Shown piece by piece: positions 37,520-45,515 of a stretch of DNA of 64,000 nucleotides (within the stretch, counting starts at the first letter, position 1; every line of letters begins with the position of its first letter). The stretch comes from Muribaculaceae bacterium (GTDB lineage: Bacteria > Bacteroidota > Bacteroidia > Bacteroidales > Muribaculaceae). Location: contig JAFQZK010000004.1 in NCBI GenBank assembly GCA_017405965.1, positions 186,001-250,000 on the forward strand. The letters run 5' to 3'. A program made the translations under genes and the position numbers. The notes under the pieces were generated by a model. The model made no database searches. It worked only from the letters and a program-made list of their open reading frames with translations, and had not been told where the DNA came from.

Positions 37520-37633
37520 GTAAAATCAATTGGAATATTTATTTGTATTACCCTCATTTTGCATTCAATGGTGTGGTTTTTGACCGATCTCGGGCTAAAA
37601 CTTGCTGATTCAGATAGAAAAACTGCCTTGGGT

Positions 37634-37666
37634 TTTGTGATATGTGAAAAATTTGTTATAATTTTG
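37634..37666 (+). promoter_or_regulatory. Promoter of Na/Pi cotransporter gene
   Basis: TTTG (37634-37637), a 21-nt spacer and TAATTTTG (37659-37666). The box overlaps an in-frame GTG at 37666, so that GTG cannot be the translation start of this transcript. Confidence 0.7.
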
Positions 37667-37707
37667 TGACCGAAAACAATAGCAATAATTCAAACACTTG
37701 TTGTTCA

Positions 37708-39537
37708 ATGGATTACTCCTTAGTTGACTTTCTTGCACTGATTGGTGCGGTGTGCCTCTTCCTCTATGGTATGAAAATCATGAGTGAAGGTTTGCAGAAA
37801 GCCGCCGGCAGTCGTTTGCGTTCTATCCTGGCCTGGATGACCAAGAATCGTTTCCTTGCTGTTATCACTGGCGTTGTCATTACTGCCTTGATTCAGAGTT
37901 CATCGGCATCGGTATCGATGGTGGTGAGCTTCGTCAACGCGGGTCTGATGCCGCTGGAGCAGTCGCTCGCAGTGAGCTTTGGTGCCGCACTGGGTACCAC
38001 GTTCACCGAGTGGATCATCGCCATCTTCGGCTTCAAGGTCAAGATGTCGGCCTTCCTGCTCCCCTTGTTGGCCTTCGCCGTGCCCATGCTCTTCATCAAG
38101 CGTAACAACTACAAGAATATCGGTGAGTTGCTCATCGGTTTCGCCTTCTTGTTCATGGGTCTGGATGCCATCAGCGCCAATGTGCCTGACTTGTCCAAGT
38201 CGCCCGAGGTGTTCGCCTGGTTGCAGCAATACACGTCGATGGGCTTCTGGTCCATCCTGATTTTCACGCTCGTCAGCTGGGTCATCACGATGATGATCCA
38301 ATCGAGTGCCGCAACCTTCGCCATCGTGCTGATCATGGCGGCCAAGGGATGGATTTCGTTCGACATCGGCTGTGCCATGGTGCTGGGTGCCAGCATCGGT
38401 ACCAGCATCACGCCCTTGCTGGCCTCGTTGGGCGGTAATGCCGAGGCCAAGAAGGCGGCCCTGGGCCATGCGCTGTTCAACCTGTTCGGCGCAGTCTGGG
38501 TATTGATCATCTTCCAGCCCTTCGTGCAGCTGGTGACTTGGGTGGTCAGGGATCTGTTCAGCCTGGGCGACCCGTGGGCGTTATACAACAGTGTGAAGGC
38601 GGGCGGCAGTGTCGAGGGCAGTGCCCTGATGCAGGAACAGGTGGCGATGTCCATCGGCATGACGATGTTCCACACCATCTTCAAGATCTGCAACCTGTTG
38701 ATCATGATTTGGTTCACCAGGTTGTATGTGAAGCTGCTCAACGCCATCGTCAAGAGCAAGAAGAAGGAGGACGAGGAGTTCCAGCTCAAGTATATCCAGG
38801 GTGGTCTCATGAGTGCCAGCGAGTTGAACATTGCCCAGGCTCAGCGCGAGATTGTCGTGTTTGCAGGGCGTGTTGAGCGCATGCTGGGAATGGTCAAGGA
38901 ACTTGTCCACACCAAGACCGGCACCCCCGAGTTCAACAAGATTCTGTCCCGTATCCAGAAGTATGAGGACATCACCGACCGCATGGAGTTTGAAATCGGA
39001 AGCTACCTGAACAAGGTGCTTGACGGACGCTTGAGCAGCCAGGCCAAGGCGCGTGTCGCAAGCCTGCTGAGCATCATCAGCGAGCTCGAGAGTATCGGCG
39101 ACAGTTGCAACAACATCGCCAAGGCGCTTGTGCGCAAGGAGGAAGCCGATGCCCACTTCAACGAGTACAACTATGCCAACATCGACACGATGCTCACGCT
39201 CGTGAGCGAGGCCATGACCAATATGCTGGCCGTGCTCAGCGACATCGACAACGTCACTGCCGAGGACCTCATGCGTAACTACAACAAGGAGCGCGAGATC
39301 AACAACTTCCGCAATGCATGCCGCACCGAGAATATCGAGAACGTCAACCAGAAGAAGTACCCCTACAAGGCCGGTATCTTCTATATGGATATCGTCTGCG
39401 AGGCCGAGAAGTTGGGCGACTTCATCGTCAACGTCATCGACAACATGGAGGACATCATGCGCCGCAGTTCTTCGGTCACCAGCGGCCTGCCCATCGGCGA
39501 GCTTAACCCCGAGAAGACCGCCATGGTTAGTAAATGA
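37708..39537 (+). CDS. Na/Pi cotransporter family protein with PhoU-like tail
   Basis: This is an inner-membrane sodium-phosphate symporter of the PNaS/NptA-YjbB family. From ATG 37708 it has 609 residues. The membrane half (to about 345) contains the two inverted signature repeats ALIQSSSASVSMVVSF and MMIQSSAATFAIVLIM. The cytoplasmic C-terminal half is helical and PhoU-like (AQREIVVFAGRVERMLGMVKEL, LSIISELESIGDSCNNIAKAL), a layout common in Bacteroidetes homologs. The frame opens earlier at GTG 37666, but the promoter position argues for the internal ATG. Monocistronic, ending near a strong hairpin at 39600-39636. Phosphate uptake or efflux cannot be separated from sequence. Confidence 0.92.
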   Translation: MDYSLVDFLALIGAVCLFLYGMKIMSEGLQKAAGSRLRSILAWMTKNRFLAVITGVVITALIQSSSASVSMVVSFVNAGLMPLEQSLAVSFGAALGTTFTEWIIAIFGFKVKMSAFLLPLLAFAVPMLFIKRNNYKNIGELLIGFAFLFMGLDAISANVPDLSKSPEVFAWLQQYTSMGFWSILIFTLVSWVITMMIQSSAATFAIVLIMAAKGWISFDIGCAMVLGASIGTSITPLLASLGGNAEAKKAALGHALFNLFGAVWVLIIFQPFVQLVTWVVRDLFSLGDPWALYNSVKAGGSVEGSALMQEQVAMSIGMTMFHTIFKICNLLIMIWFTRLYVKLLNAIVKSKKKEDEEFQLKYIQGGLMSASELNIAQAQREIVVFAGRVERMLGMVKELVHTKTGTPEFNKILSRIQKYEDITDRMEFEIGSYLNKVLDGRLSSQAKARVASLLSIISELESIGDSCNNIAKALVRKEEADAHFNEYNYANIDTMLTLVSEAMTNMLAVLSDIDNVTAEDLMRNYNKEREINNFRNACRTENIENVNQKKYPYKAGIFYMDIVCEAEKLGDFIVNVIDNMEDIMRRSSSVTSGLPIGELNPEKTAMVSK

Positions 39538-39599
39538 TGTACCTGATGGACGGTTCTTCCGGGACATCCCGTTAACCGCGAGGCACCGTTAAACTAATA

Positions 39600-39636
39600 T
39601 TTGCGGCCAGCTGTCATTCCGACAGCTGGCCGCAAA
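39600..39636 (+). terminator. Strong stem-loop after Na/Pi cotransporter gene
   Basis: TTTGCGGCCAGCTGTC (39600-39615) pairs perfectly with GACAGCTGGCCGCAAA (39621-39636) with a 5-nt loop. There is no T tract, but its strength and position suit a terminator. Confidence 0.75.
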
Positions 39637-39675
39637 CTGTAAATATAGAAGTCAACTCTGCTAGTTTTTGTTAAT

Positions 39676-40093
39676 GCTAATTACGCTAAATAGACTAATT
39701 TCACGAAAGAACTGTTCGTAATCATTAGTGTCCGGTAAAAATGTGATAAAACTTCACAGGCAGCTGAATAACAAGGCTATAATGGTGGTTTCACATGAAG
39801 AGACCTACCTTTAAGCCCGTAGGGCTGTCAGGTTATAGGCAGGAGTGGAGCGAAGCGGAACTCCTGTAAATGAGCGCAACACACGATTAATAGCCCCATT
39901 GGGGGCGACAGACTGTTTGTCAATAGTTTACTGCCGCCCCGATGGGGCTTGAATGGGAGTGTGTCCTATTACAGGGGTTGCACTCGGCTTCGCCTCGTTA
40001 CACCCCTGCCTATGCCCTGACCGTTCCTAACGGAGCTTTACCGGACATAAACGATTCGCAATATTAGAAAGATTCGTGAAATTGGCATTAGCC
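39676..40093. mobile_element. MITE-like element with nested inverted repeats
   Basis: A non-coding block of about 420 bp is bounded by matching inverted repeats at several levels: GCTAAT/ATTAGC at the edges, AATTTCACGAA (39697-39707) with its complement (40073-40083), and TGTCCGGTAAA (39729-39739) with its complement (40037-40047). Inside, a TAGGCAGGAGTGGAGCGAAG segment is imperfectly mirrored by a segment ending in CACCCCTGCCTA, and AGCCCCATTGGGGGCG is mirrored by CGCCCCGATGGGGCT. No transposase is encoded and no target-site duplication is obvious. Another GTCCGGTAAAA copy occurs at 41698-41708. Confidence 0.6.
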
Positions 40094-40197
40094 CCGCAGG
40101 GCTTTGACTAAAAGTCTATCATTGCCACAAAGTTTACTTGGTCGTTGCGTGAGCACGGTCACTAAACCAAGTCATATTCTTCACTCAGCCTCCAGTG

Positions 40198-41535
40198 TCA
40201 CTGGTGGAGCAGGTTGTCGATGAGCATCACCGCGTCGGTGATGTTGATGCTGCCGTCACCGTTGAAATCGGCCTTGGTGAGATTAAGCTGTGACGCATCG
40301 TTGTTTAACAGGTAATTGATGACGAGGGTGGCGTCGATGATGTTGAGGACTTTGTCGTCGTTGACATCGCCTGTGAGCCCTACCAGATCGGGGTCGGGTA
40401 CAAAATTGATGACCATGTCTTGATAAGAGTTGAATTGCAGGCCTCGCACTTCCAGCAAGGCGATGTCAAAGTAGCCGTCGTAGTTGCCGTACCATCCCCA
40501 ATTGACGTGAACCAGTCCCTCCTCGTTATAGCCGTCGATAACGAATGAGTGACCGGCGGCCATCAGACCCACCGAAGGATCGAATTTCAAATAGACGCCC
40601 TGATAATACAAGGGGCGACGATGGCTCAACTCGTTATAGACCATATCCATCCATTCGGGTTCGCTGTAGTCGCTGCGCACGACCGTGGCGGCATCCTTGC
40701 TGTAGCCGAAGTAGTTCTGGGCACCAGCCACGCCGGCTTGGTTGCTTGACCCTGACTCGTTGGTGGCGTAGGTCATCCAGCTGACCAGTCCGCAGACATA
40801 GGACAACAACGCTACGGCACGTCCTTGAGCCTCGGTGTACTGGCCCTCGGGGTAGCTGTCCAGCATATTGTCCCAGTCAAAGGTCGCATCAAAGCTGGTG
40901 CTGGCTTCTTTGTCGCCGATCAGGAAATTGGCCGTACCAGCGGCATGGTCGGGAAAGCGGTAATAGCGGACGATTTGAGCCAGGGCTGTGGCAACGCAGC
41001 CCACACAGCAATGCACCACATCGGGCGTGTAGTCGTCACAAATCTCGCCATAGCCGGTCGGGCACCAGTAGCTGTAGGGCGCGTCCTGTCCCCATTGCGA
41101 TGTGATCAGGGCATCAACTTTGGCGGGATACTTGGCGGGGTCGGGCAGGGTGGTCGTGAAGCCGATGTCTCGGCCGGTGACGATGCGTGACACTTCCTCG
41201 ATGCTCTGGCAGAACCACTCAAAGCCCGGATTGGCCTGACCTGCACTCGATGCTCGGCCATTGCCCACAGCCAGTACAGCCGGCAGGCGGTCGTCGGCTG
41301 CTATCATGGCAAAGTCGCCTTGACGGGTTTGATAGAGGCTGTAGGCACTGGTGACACGGGCCTCGGTCAAGGGCGAGGAGGCATTGAAGCGATGACCGCC
41401 TGCGGTCATTGTCGTCAAGGCTTGCCGGGCCGTTTGCAACATGGCTTGCTTATCACGCGGTGCACTCCATGCAGGTGTGCTCAACAAGAACATAGCCAAC
41501 AAGAACGCGATGGGTTGTGAAATTTTTTTTAACAT
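40198..41535 (-). CDS. C10 family cysteine protease (streptopain-like) with dockerin
   Basis: This is a secreted papain-like protease of 445 residues from ATG 41535, chosen because it opens a signal peptide (MLKKISQPIAFLLAMFLL, cleavage near AWS-A). A SpeB-type propeptide spans about 25-140. Catalytic Cys180 lies in VGCVATALAQIVRYYRFP and His329 in AAGHSFVIDGY, followed by VNWGWYGNYDGYF. The C-terminus (about 385-445) is a two-repeat dockerin (GDVNDDKVLNIIDATLVINYLL and ADFNGDGSINITDAVMLI). Related C10 enzymes such as interpain, periodontain and the Bfp proteases degrade host proteins. A nearby inhibitor (spi-like) is not seen. It is a single gene with promoter 41580-41613. Confidence 0.92.
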   Translation of the reverse strand: MLKKISQPIAFLLAMFLLSTPAWSAPRDKQAMLQTARQALTTMTAGGHRFNASSPLTEARVTSAYSLYQTRQGDFAMIAADDRLPAVLAVGNGRASSAGQANPGFEWFCQSIEEVSRIVTGRDIGFTTTLPDPAKYPAKVDALITSQWGQDAPYSYWCPTGYGEICDDYTPDVVHCCVGCVATALAQIVRYYRFPDHAAGTANFLIGDKEASTSFDATFDWDNMLDSYPEGQYTEAQGRAVALLSYVCGLVSWMTYATNESGSSNQAGVAGAQNYFGYSKDAATVVRSDYSEPEWMDMVYNELSHRRPLYYQGVYLKFDPSVGLMAAGHSFVIDGYNEEGLVHVNWGWYGNYDGYFDIALLEVRGLQFNSYQDMVINFVPDPDLVGLTGDVNDDKVLNIIDATLVINYLLNNDASQLNLTKADFNGDGSINITDAVMLIDNLLHQ

Positions 41536-41579
41536 ACTTGGAAGTTTGGATGGTGTTAATATTGAATAAGTTAGCGTTG

Positions 41580-41613
41580 GCAAAGTTAATGATTTCTATA
41601 GTGGATTTCCAAA
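41580..41613 (-). promoter_or_regulatory. Promoter of C10 protease gene
   Basis: On the minus strand TTTG (41613-41610), a 21-nt spacer and TAACTTTGC (41588-41580), about 45 nt upstream of the ATG. Confidence 0.65.
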
Positions 41614-41697
41614 TAAAAACTGCCAATTTCTGTGAAAAGACATAACATAAAGGCTAAACCCTGCAAAAACACACACTAACCAAAATCAATAATTAGG

Positions 41698-41880
41698 GTC
41701 CGGTAAAAGACGTACTTTCTGATGTACATCTTTGATGGGCACAATTTGTGATTAGATACAACTTGTGGCAGATGAGCAGGCTGAAGGCCTGCACAAGGCC
41801 AGTAGGCCTTGAATAGGAATAACCCCAGGGCGCATAGGCCGTAGGTCTATGTGGCCTGGGGGAGAGGGCGCGAAATGGAA
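41698..41880. other. Structured intergenic element with three hairpins
   Basis: Starts with GTCCGGTAAAA (shared with the MITE-like block at 39676-40093). Three stem-loops follow: GCAGGC/GCCTGC (41776-41792), AAGGCC-agta-GGCCTT (41795-41810) and a long one with CCCCAGG/CCTGGGG ends (41823-41861). No open frame is credible. It may be a repeat element or a small structured RNA. Confidence 0.55.
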
Positions 41881-41980
41881 TGGGCCTCGTAGAGGGCCAC
41901 TCACTGCCATCATTTGTGGTGTGCCAAAATTCAACGTCGCAGAAAAAACCGTGTTCCGCACAAAATCATTCAAATTTGTT

Positions 41981-42014
41981 TAATTTCCCGCCCGCCAGGG
42001 CGGTGATTTTTTTT
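41981..42014 (+). terminator. TAATTTCCCGCCCGCCAGGG terminator-like repeat
   Basis: CCGCCC (41988-41993) pairs with GGGCGG (41998-42003), followed by TGATTTTTTTT. The same motif without the T tract occurs at 45346-45369, so it is a dispersed unit. No plus-strand gene precedes it. Confidence 0.5.
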
Positions 42015-42056
42015 GGCAAAACAATTATGACACACCTTCCGAGCTGTGTGTATTGT

Positions 42057-42097
42057 CACTTGAGGCGATGCCCCCTCAGGTGACATCGCCTCGATGT
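42057..42097. other. Overlapping alternative stem-loops
   Basis: TCACTTGAGG can pair with CCTCAGGTGA, or the overlapping GAGGCGATG can pair with CATCGCCTC further on. The two stems exclude each other. It lies about 55-90 nt downstream of the lipoprotein gene (42150-42947) on its transcribed side. Confidence 0.5.
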
Positions 42098-42149
42098 AGA
42101 AGTGATTCTGTTTGATTTCTCGCGCGGTGCGCGATCAATGTGTTCAAGG

Positions 42150-42947
42150 TTATTTCTCGACCTTGAAGTCACTCAAGGTGGGGCCGCTATCGGTCATGGT
42201 GACGGTAGCGCTGATGGTGGGCATGTCGTCATAGTGCAGCACCTTGCCCACGACGAAATTCACGCCGGGGGTGACGCGGACCGTAAGCGGGCCCTCGATG
42301 CTGTAGGCAATCTGCTCGCCGATGTAGATGGCGTCGTCCATAAAGCCGCCCATGTCCTCCATCGTGTTGGTTGCCTTGGCGATTTCCTGTTCATCGGCAT
42401 AGAAAGTGATTTCTTGACCTTCGATGCTGTAGGTGAGCACCTTGCGCAAGGCTTCCTGCATCTCGTAGGGGTCAATCGAGTTCACGATATGGGCATAGCC
42501 ATCGTCGTCAAAGCGCAGCAGATAGGGACGCTCGACATTCACGCCGGTACCCTCCATGTCGCTGCCCAGAATCCACAGGTCGCCCGTGGCGGCGTCATAG
42601 CGTGCACGCGGCATCCTGCCGTGGCGCAGCTGGGGCAGGGCTGTCTTCACGTCGCCCTTGCCGACGACCATACCGTAGCCCTCGCTCGACACCGTGTCGC
42701 CGCAGTTGAGCAGACTATACACGGCTACACCCGTCGTCTTGTCATCCATGACAGTCTCGTAGCGGTCGTCGAGGTTGACCTGCTTCATCAGGTCATACAC
42801 CGCCTGAGGCGCGTCACCGGGGGCAACAGCCTCTTCCATTGTTCCGTTCACGGGGCTCTGATTGTAGCCCTTGTTGCAGCCGGTCATCACGCCGCACAGT
42901 GCAACCACTGCGGCAACTGCCAACCATTGTTTCATCTGTTTCTTCAT
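42150..42947 (-). CDS. Lipoprotein of unknown function
   Basis: This is a 265-residue lipoprotein with signal peptide MKKQMKQWLAVAAVVALCGV and lipobox MTGC (Cys24). The mature part has no domain I recognise. It contains repeated beta-strand segments (VAVYSLLNCGDTVSSEGYGMVVGKGDVKTALPQL, GDLWILGSDMEGTGVNVERPYLLRF, AYSIEGPLTVRVTPGVNF), suggesting a beta-propeller-like or sandwich fold. Monocistronic, with -7 box TATCTTTGC at 42987-42995 (minus). Divergent from the metallophosphatase gene. Confidence 0.8.
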   Translation of the reverse strand: MKKQMKQWLAVAAVVALCGVMTGCNKGYNQSPVNGTMEEAVAPGDAPQAVYDLMKQVNLDDRYETVMDDKTTGVAVYSLLNCGDTVSSEGYGMVVGKGDVKTALPQLRHGRMPRARYDAATGDLWILGSDMEGTGVNVERPYLLRFDDDGYAHIVNSIDPYEMQEALRKVLTYSIEGQEITFYADEQEIAKATNTMEDMGGFMDDAIYIGEQIAYSIEGPLTVRVTPGVNFVVGKVLHYDDMPTISATVTMTDSGPTLSDFKVEK

Positions 42948-42986
42948 CTTATTTCAGGTGTTAAAATTGTGTTTGCTTTATCGCCG

Positions 42987-42995
42987 GCAAAGATA
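42987..42995 (-). promoter_or_regulatory. -7 box of lipoprotein gene
   Basis: The minus strand reads TATCTTTGC, 40 nt upstream of the ATG at 42947. Confidence 0.5.
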
Positions 42996-43068
42996 GTGTT
43001 TTTTCTTTCTCGCTGTCATCATTGATGAAAAATCGTGCTTCGGTGGTATAAAAAAGCGGACTTTTCAC

Positions 43069-43076
43069 TACTTTTG
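43069..43076 (+). promoter_or_regulatory. -7 box of metallophosphatase gene
   Basis: TACTTTTG fits TAnnTTTG; the ATG at 43103 is about 23 nt past the expected transcription start. An in-frame GTG at 43076 lies in the box itself and is rejected as a start. Confidence 0.5.
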
Positions 43077-43102
43077 TGCTTGGTATTAATTTCCCGTTGA
43101 CT

Positions 43103-44521
43103 ATGAGCCAAGAAAGAATCCCCGACAGTGTGAAGATGGTGATCATCAGTGACCTGCACGTGATGGCGCCGAAGTTGCTGGTGAACGATGGACCGGCATT
43201 TGAGGATTATGTGTCGCGTGACCGCAAGATGCTGCGCGAGAGTGTCGAGATTCTGGACACGCTCGTGGGCGATATCCAGGCGCTGAAGCCGGACATTGTG
43301 CTGGTGACAGGCGACCTGACTAAGGACGGTGAACGTGCCAGCCACGAGATTGTGGCCAGCCATCTGCACCGCCTTGTCGATGCCGGAATTCAGGTGCTTG
43401 TTGTCCCTGGAAACCACGACATCAACAACCCCGATGCCCGCTTCTACGACGGTGACAAGACCACACCGGCCGACACCATTACCCGCAACGACTTTGCCGA
43501 CATCTACCGCGATATGGGCTATGACGACCGCTCGCGACGGGACCTGGACACGCTGAGCTACTGCCGCGATGTGGCCCCGGGCCTCACCATCCTGGCCATT
43601 GATGCTTGTATGGACCGCCTCAACACCTTCGTCTCGCGAGGCGACTCCCGCGACCATTGCAAGACCAGCGGGCGTCTCGAGGCATCGACGCAGCAATGGC
43701 TGACGGAACAGGCTGCTGCCGCCACCGCCGCGGGTAACCGTGTCATCGCCATGATGCACCATCATCTGGTGCCTCATTTCCATATGGAGAACACCCTGGC
43801 AGCCCCTTATATGGTCGATGACGCCGGCCACCTGAGCCAGGGGCTGATGCAGGCGGGAGTCCATGTCGTTTTCACGGGCCACCTGCACATCAGCGACATC
43901 AGCCAGATGAGTACCCGGCAGGGCGAGATGGTCGAGATTGCCACAGCGGCTGCTGTGGGTTATCCCTGCCAGTGGCGCATCGCCAATTGTAATCCCATGG
44001 CTGGCAAACTCCAGCTGCGCACCTGTACGCTGCACACCTTGCCGTCCGACCCCACCTTCAGCGAGCGTGCCCGTGATGCATTCGCCAACAGCATTCCCAC
44101 CATGACGCACGGGGTGCTCGAGCGCTATTGGCCCGAAATCAGCCAGGCACTTGACAATTATCGCAACAAGCATTCCTTCATGGCTCGGTTCGTCAAATTA
44201 CCCGACACCCCCGAAGCCATCGCCGAACTCTTGCTCAAGCACCTGCAAGCGCCTGTCACAAAGGCTTACATCACTTTTGCCGAAGGCAACGAGTGGGGTG
44301 TTGACAGCCAAGCCCTCATCAACCAGCTCATCGACGGCATCGACAAGATCGTGAATGAGACTGTCACCGGCATCTTGCGTCCCATCGCCAAGGCTGCCCT
44401 GCACCTGCGCATCTATGGCATTGCCCGACTGGTGTTGCGCAGCATCCTCGAGGATCGCAACGACATCGGCACCGAGCACGAGTCGGTCATCAACGATCAC
44501 ACGGCGATCATCAATCTGTAA
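43103..44521 (+). CDS. Calcineurin-like metallophosphoesterase
   Basis: This is a 472-residue binuclear-metal phosphoesterase. Visible ligands in order: Asp and His in IISDLHVM (near residue 15), VLVTGDLTKDG, VVPGNHDINNP, MMHHHLVPHF and VFTGHLHISD. That is the complete motif set of the family. No signal peptide is present, so it is probably cytoplasmic. The C-terminal 150 residues are helical and of unknown role. The substrate may be a nucleotide, phospholipid or protein and cannot be assigned. It is monocistronic and divergent from the lipoprotein gene. Confidence 0.9.
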   Translation: MSQERIPDSVKMVIISDLHVMAPKLLVNDGPAFEDYVSRDRKMLRESVEILDTLVGDIQALKPDIVLVTGDLTKDGERASHEIVASHLHRLVDAGIQVLVVPGNHDINNPDARFYDGDKTTPADTITRNDFADIYRDMGYDDRSRRDLDTLSYCRDVAPGLTILAIDACMDRLNTFVSRGDSRDHCKTSGRLEASTQQWLTEQAAAATAAGNRVIAMMHHHLVPHFHMENTLAAPYMVDDAGHLSQGLMQAGVHVVFTGHLHISDISQMSTRQGEMVEIATAAAVGYPCQWRIANCNPMAGKLQLRTCTLHTLPSDPTFSERARDAFANSIPTMTHGVLERYWPEISQALDNYRNKHSFMARFVKLPDTPEAIAELLLKHLQAPVTKAYITFAEGNEWGVDSQALINQLIDGIDKIVNETVTGILRPIAKAALHLRIYGIARLVLRSILEDRNDIGTEHESVINDHTAIINL

Positions 44522-44847
44522 AGCAATATTTCCGACCGATTCTGGAGTTGATTTCTAGCAGCGACTAGAAGTTGACCCTGTGGCATATTGTCGCACACAT
44601 AACCGTGCTAACGCGTCCCGAAATTAAAAAGACAATTAGCTCTAAAAGAATAGTTTGCTTCCCCCCGATGGGTGGTTAAAAACAGATGGACAACTGCTAT
44701 ATCATTATCAAATTTTTTTTGCGCTCTAAGGGGCCTTTCGTTGTTCATTTTTTAACCGGAATGATGCACATATGATTGCAAATAATAAAATTTTTCTACT
44801 GAAATGCATAGTTTTGGTATCATTTTGTCTATTTTATTGCTCTTTTG
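44522..44847. other. AT-rich leader region, no gene
   Basis: No gene is seen. It has a TTCTAG/CTAGAA stem-loop (44553-44570) just after the metallophosphatase gene, then becomes strongly AT-rich up to the LuxR-type gene promoter. Confidence 0.5.
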
Positions 44848-44880
44848 TTTGGTTTTGTGCATTTTCCTGTTTATTTTTGC
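44848..44880 (+). promoter_or_regulatory. Promoter of LuxR-type gene
   Basis: TTTG (44848-44851), a 20-nt spacer and TATTTTTGC (44872-44880), in an AT-rich setting, 41 nt upstream of the ATG. Confidence 0.7.
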
Positions 44881-44921
44881 AAATACGTTAAAAATAGCAT
44901 CTTATCTAAAATCGTGGTATT

Positions 44922-45140
44922 ATGAGTGCCCCCAAAATTGAACTAACTTCCAGAGAAAAGGAAGTACTTGAATTGCTGTCAAACGGATATAACAGCAAGG
45001 AAATCGGAGAGAAAATTTTCATCTCTTCAAACACTGTGGAGTATCATCGCAAGCAATTGTTGCGTAAGACCAACTCTCGAAATGTCGCTGAACTCATCGG
45101 TAAAGCTTACCGCACAGGATTGTTAAAAATCAACGATTGA
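44922..45140 (+). CDS. Stand-alone LuxR/GerE-type DNA-binding protein
   Basis: This 72-residue protein consists of only the GerE helix-turn-helix: LTSREKEVLELLSNGYNSKEIGEKIFISSNTVEYHRKQLLRKTN. There is no receiver or sensor domain, and a promoter plus a terminator frame it tightly, so it is a real single-domain gene and not a fragment of a longer response regulator. It might work as a dimer, or compete with full-length NarL/LuxR regulators for sites; both are inference. Confidence 0.9.
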   Translation: MSAPKIELTSREKEVLELLSNGYNSKEIGEKIFISSNTVEYHRKQLLRKTNSRNVAELIGKAYRTGLLKIND

Positions 45141-45154
45141 CCATTCATTATTTC

Positions 45155-45188
45155 AAGAGCTATGCCTTCAGCGTAGCTCTTTTAATTT
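45155..45188 (+). terminator. Terminator of LuxR-type gene
   Basis: AAGAGCTA (45155-45162) pairs with TAGCTCTT (45174-45181), extended by an inner GC pair, followed by TTAATTT. Confidence 0.8.
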
Positions 45189-45449
45189 ATAACCCTATAC
45201 AACATCAAATCAAGGCTCATGCATGAGTGCCTTGTTTTTTTGTGCTCACTCTCAAGGATATACGAACTGCTTGAAAGCGTCTTTATACGGCTGATGCCGG
45301 TTCCTTATGCAAATTATAAATAAAGCAAAGTTATCTTAATTTGATTAATTTCCCGCCCGCTAGGGCGGTTAAAACTGAGTCAAGTGTAGTTTTGCAACAC
45401 CCTCTTAATATAACTGATAGGCCTACTTCTATTCGTTTCCTGAAATACA
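45189..45449. other. Intergenic region
   Basis: No gene is seen. It contains one copy of the TAATTTCCCGCCCGCTAGGG hairpin repeat (45346-45369), otherwise plain AT-rich DNA. Confidence 0.6.
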
Positions 45450-45488
45450 GTGCCCCCGAAAAGTCGGATGAAGACTTCTCGGGGGCAC
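45450..45488 (-). terminator. Strong stem-loop after flavoprotein gene
   Basis: GTGCCCCCGA (from 45450) pairs with TCGGGGGCAC (to 45488), extended inward by AAGTC/GACTT. It lies 28 nt past the stop codon at 45516. It lacks a T tract but is a probable transcript end. Confidence 0.7.
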
Positions 45489-45515
45489 GTTGTTTAGTGC
45501 TTTACTGCCGTCTGA

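Noticed and set aside
37666-37707. GTG start extending the Na/Pi cotransporter by 14 residues
   Set aside because: The GTG overlaps the -7 box TAATTTTG, so it would not be on the transcript. The ATG at 37708 starts a typical N-terminus.
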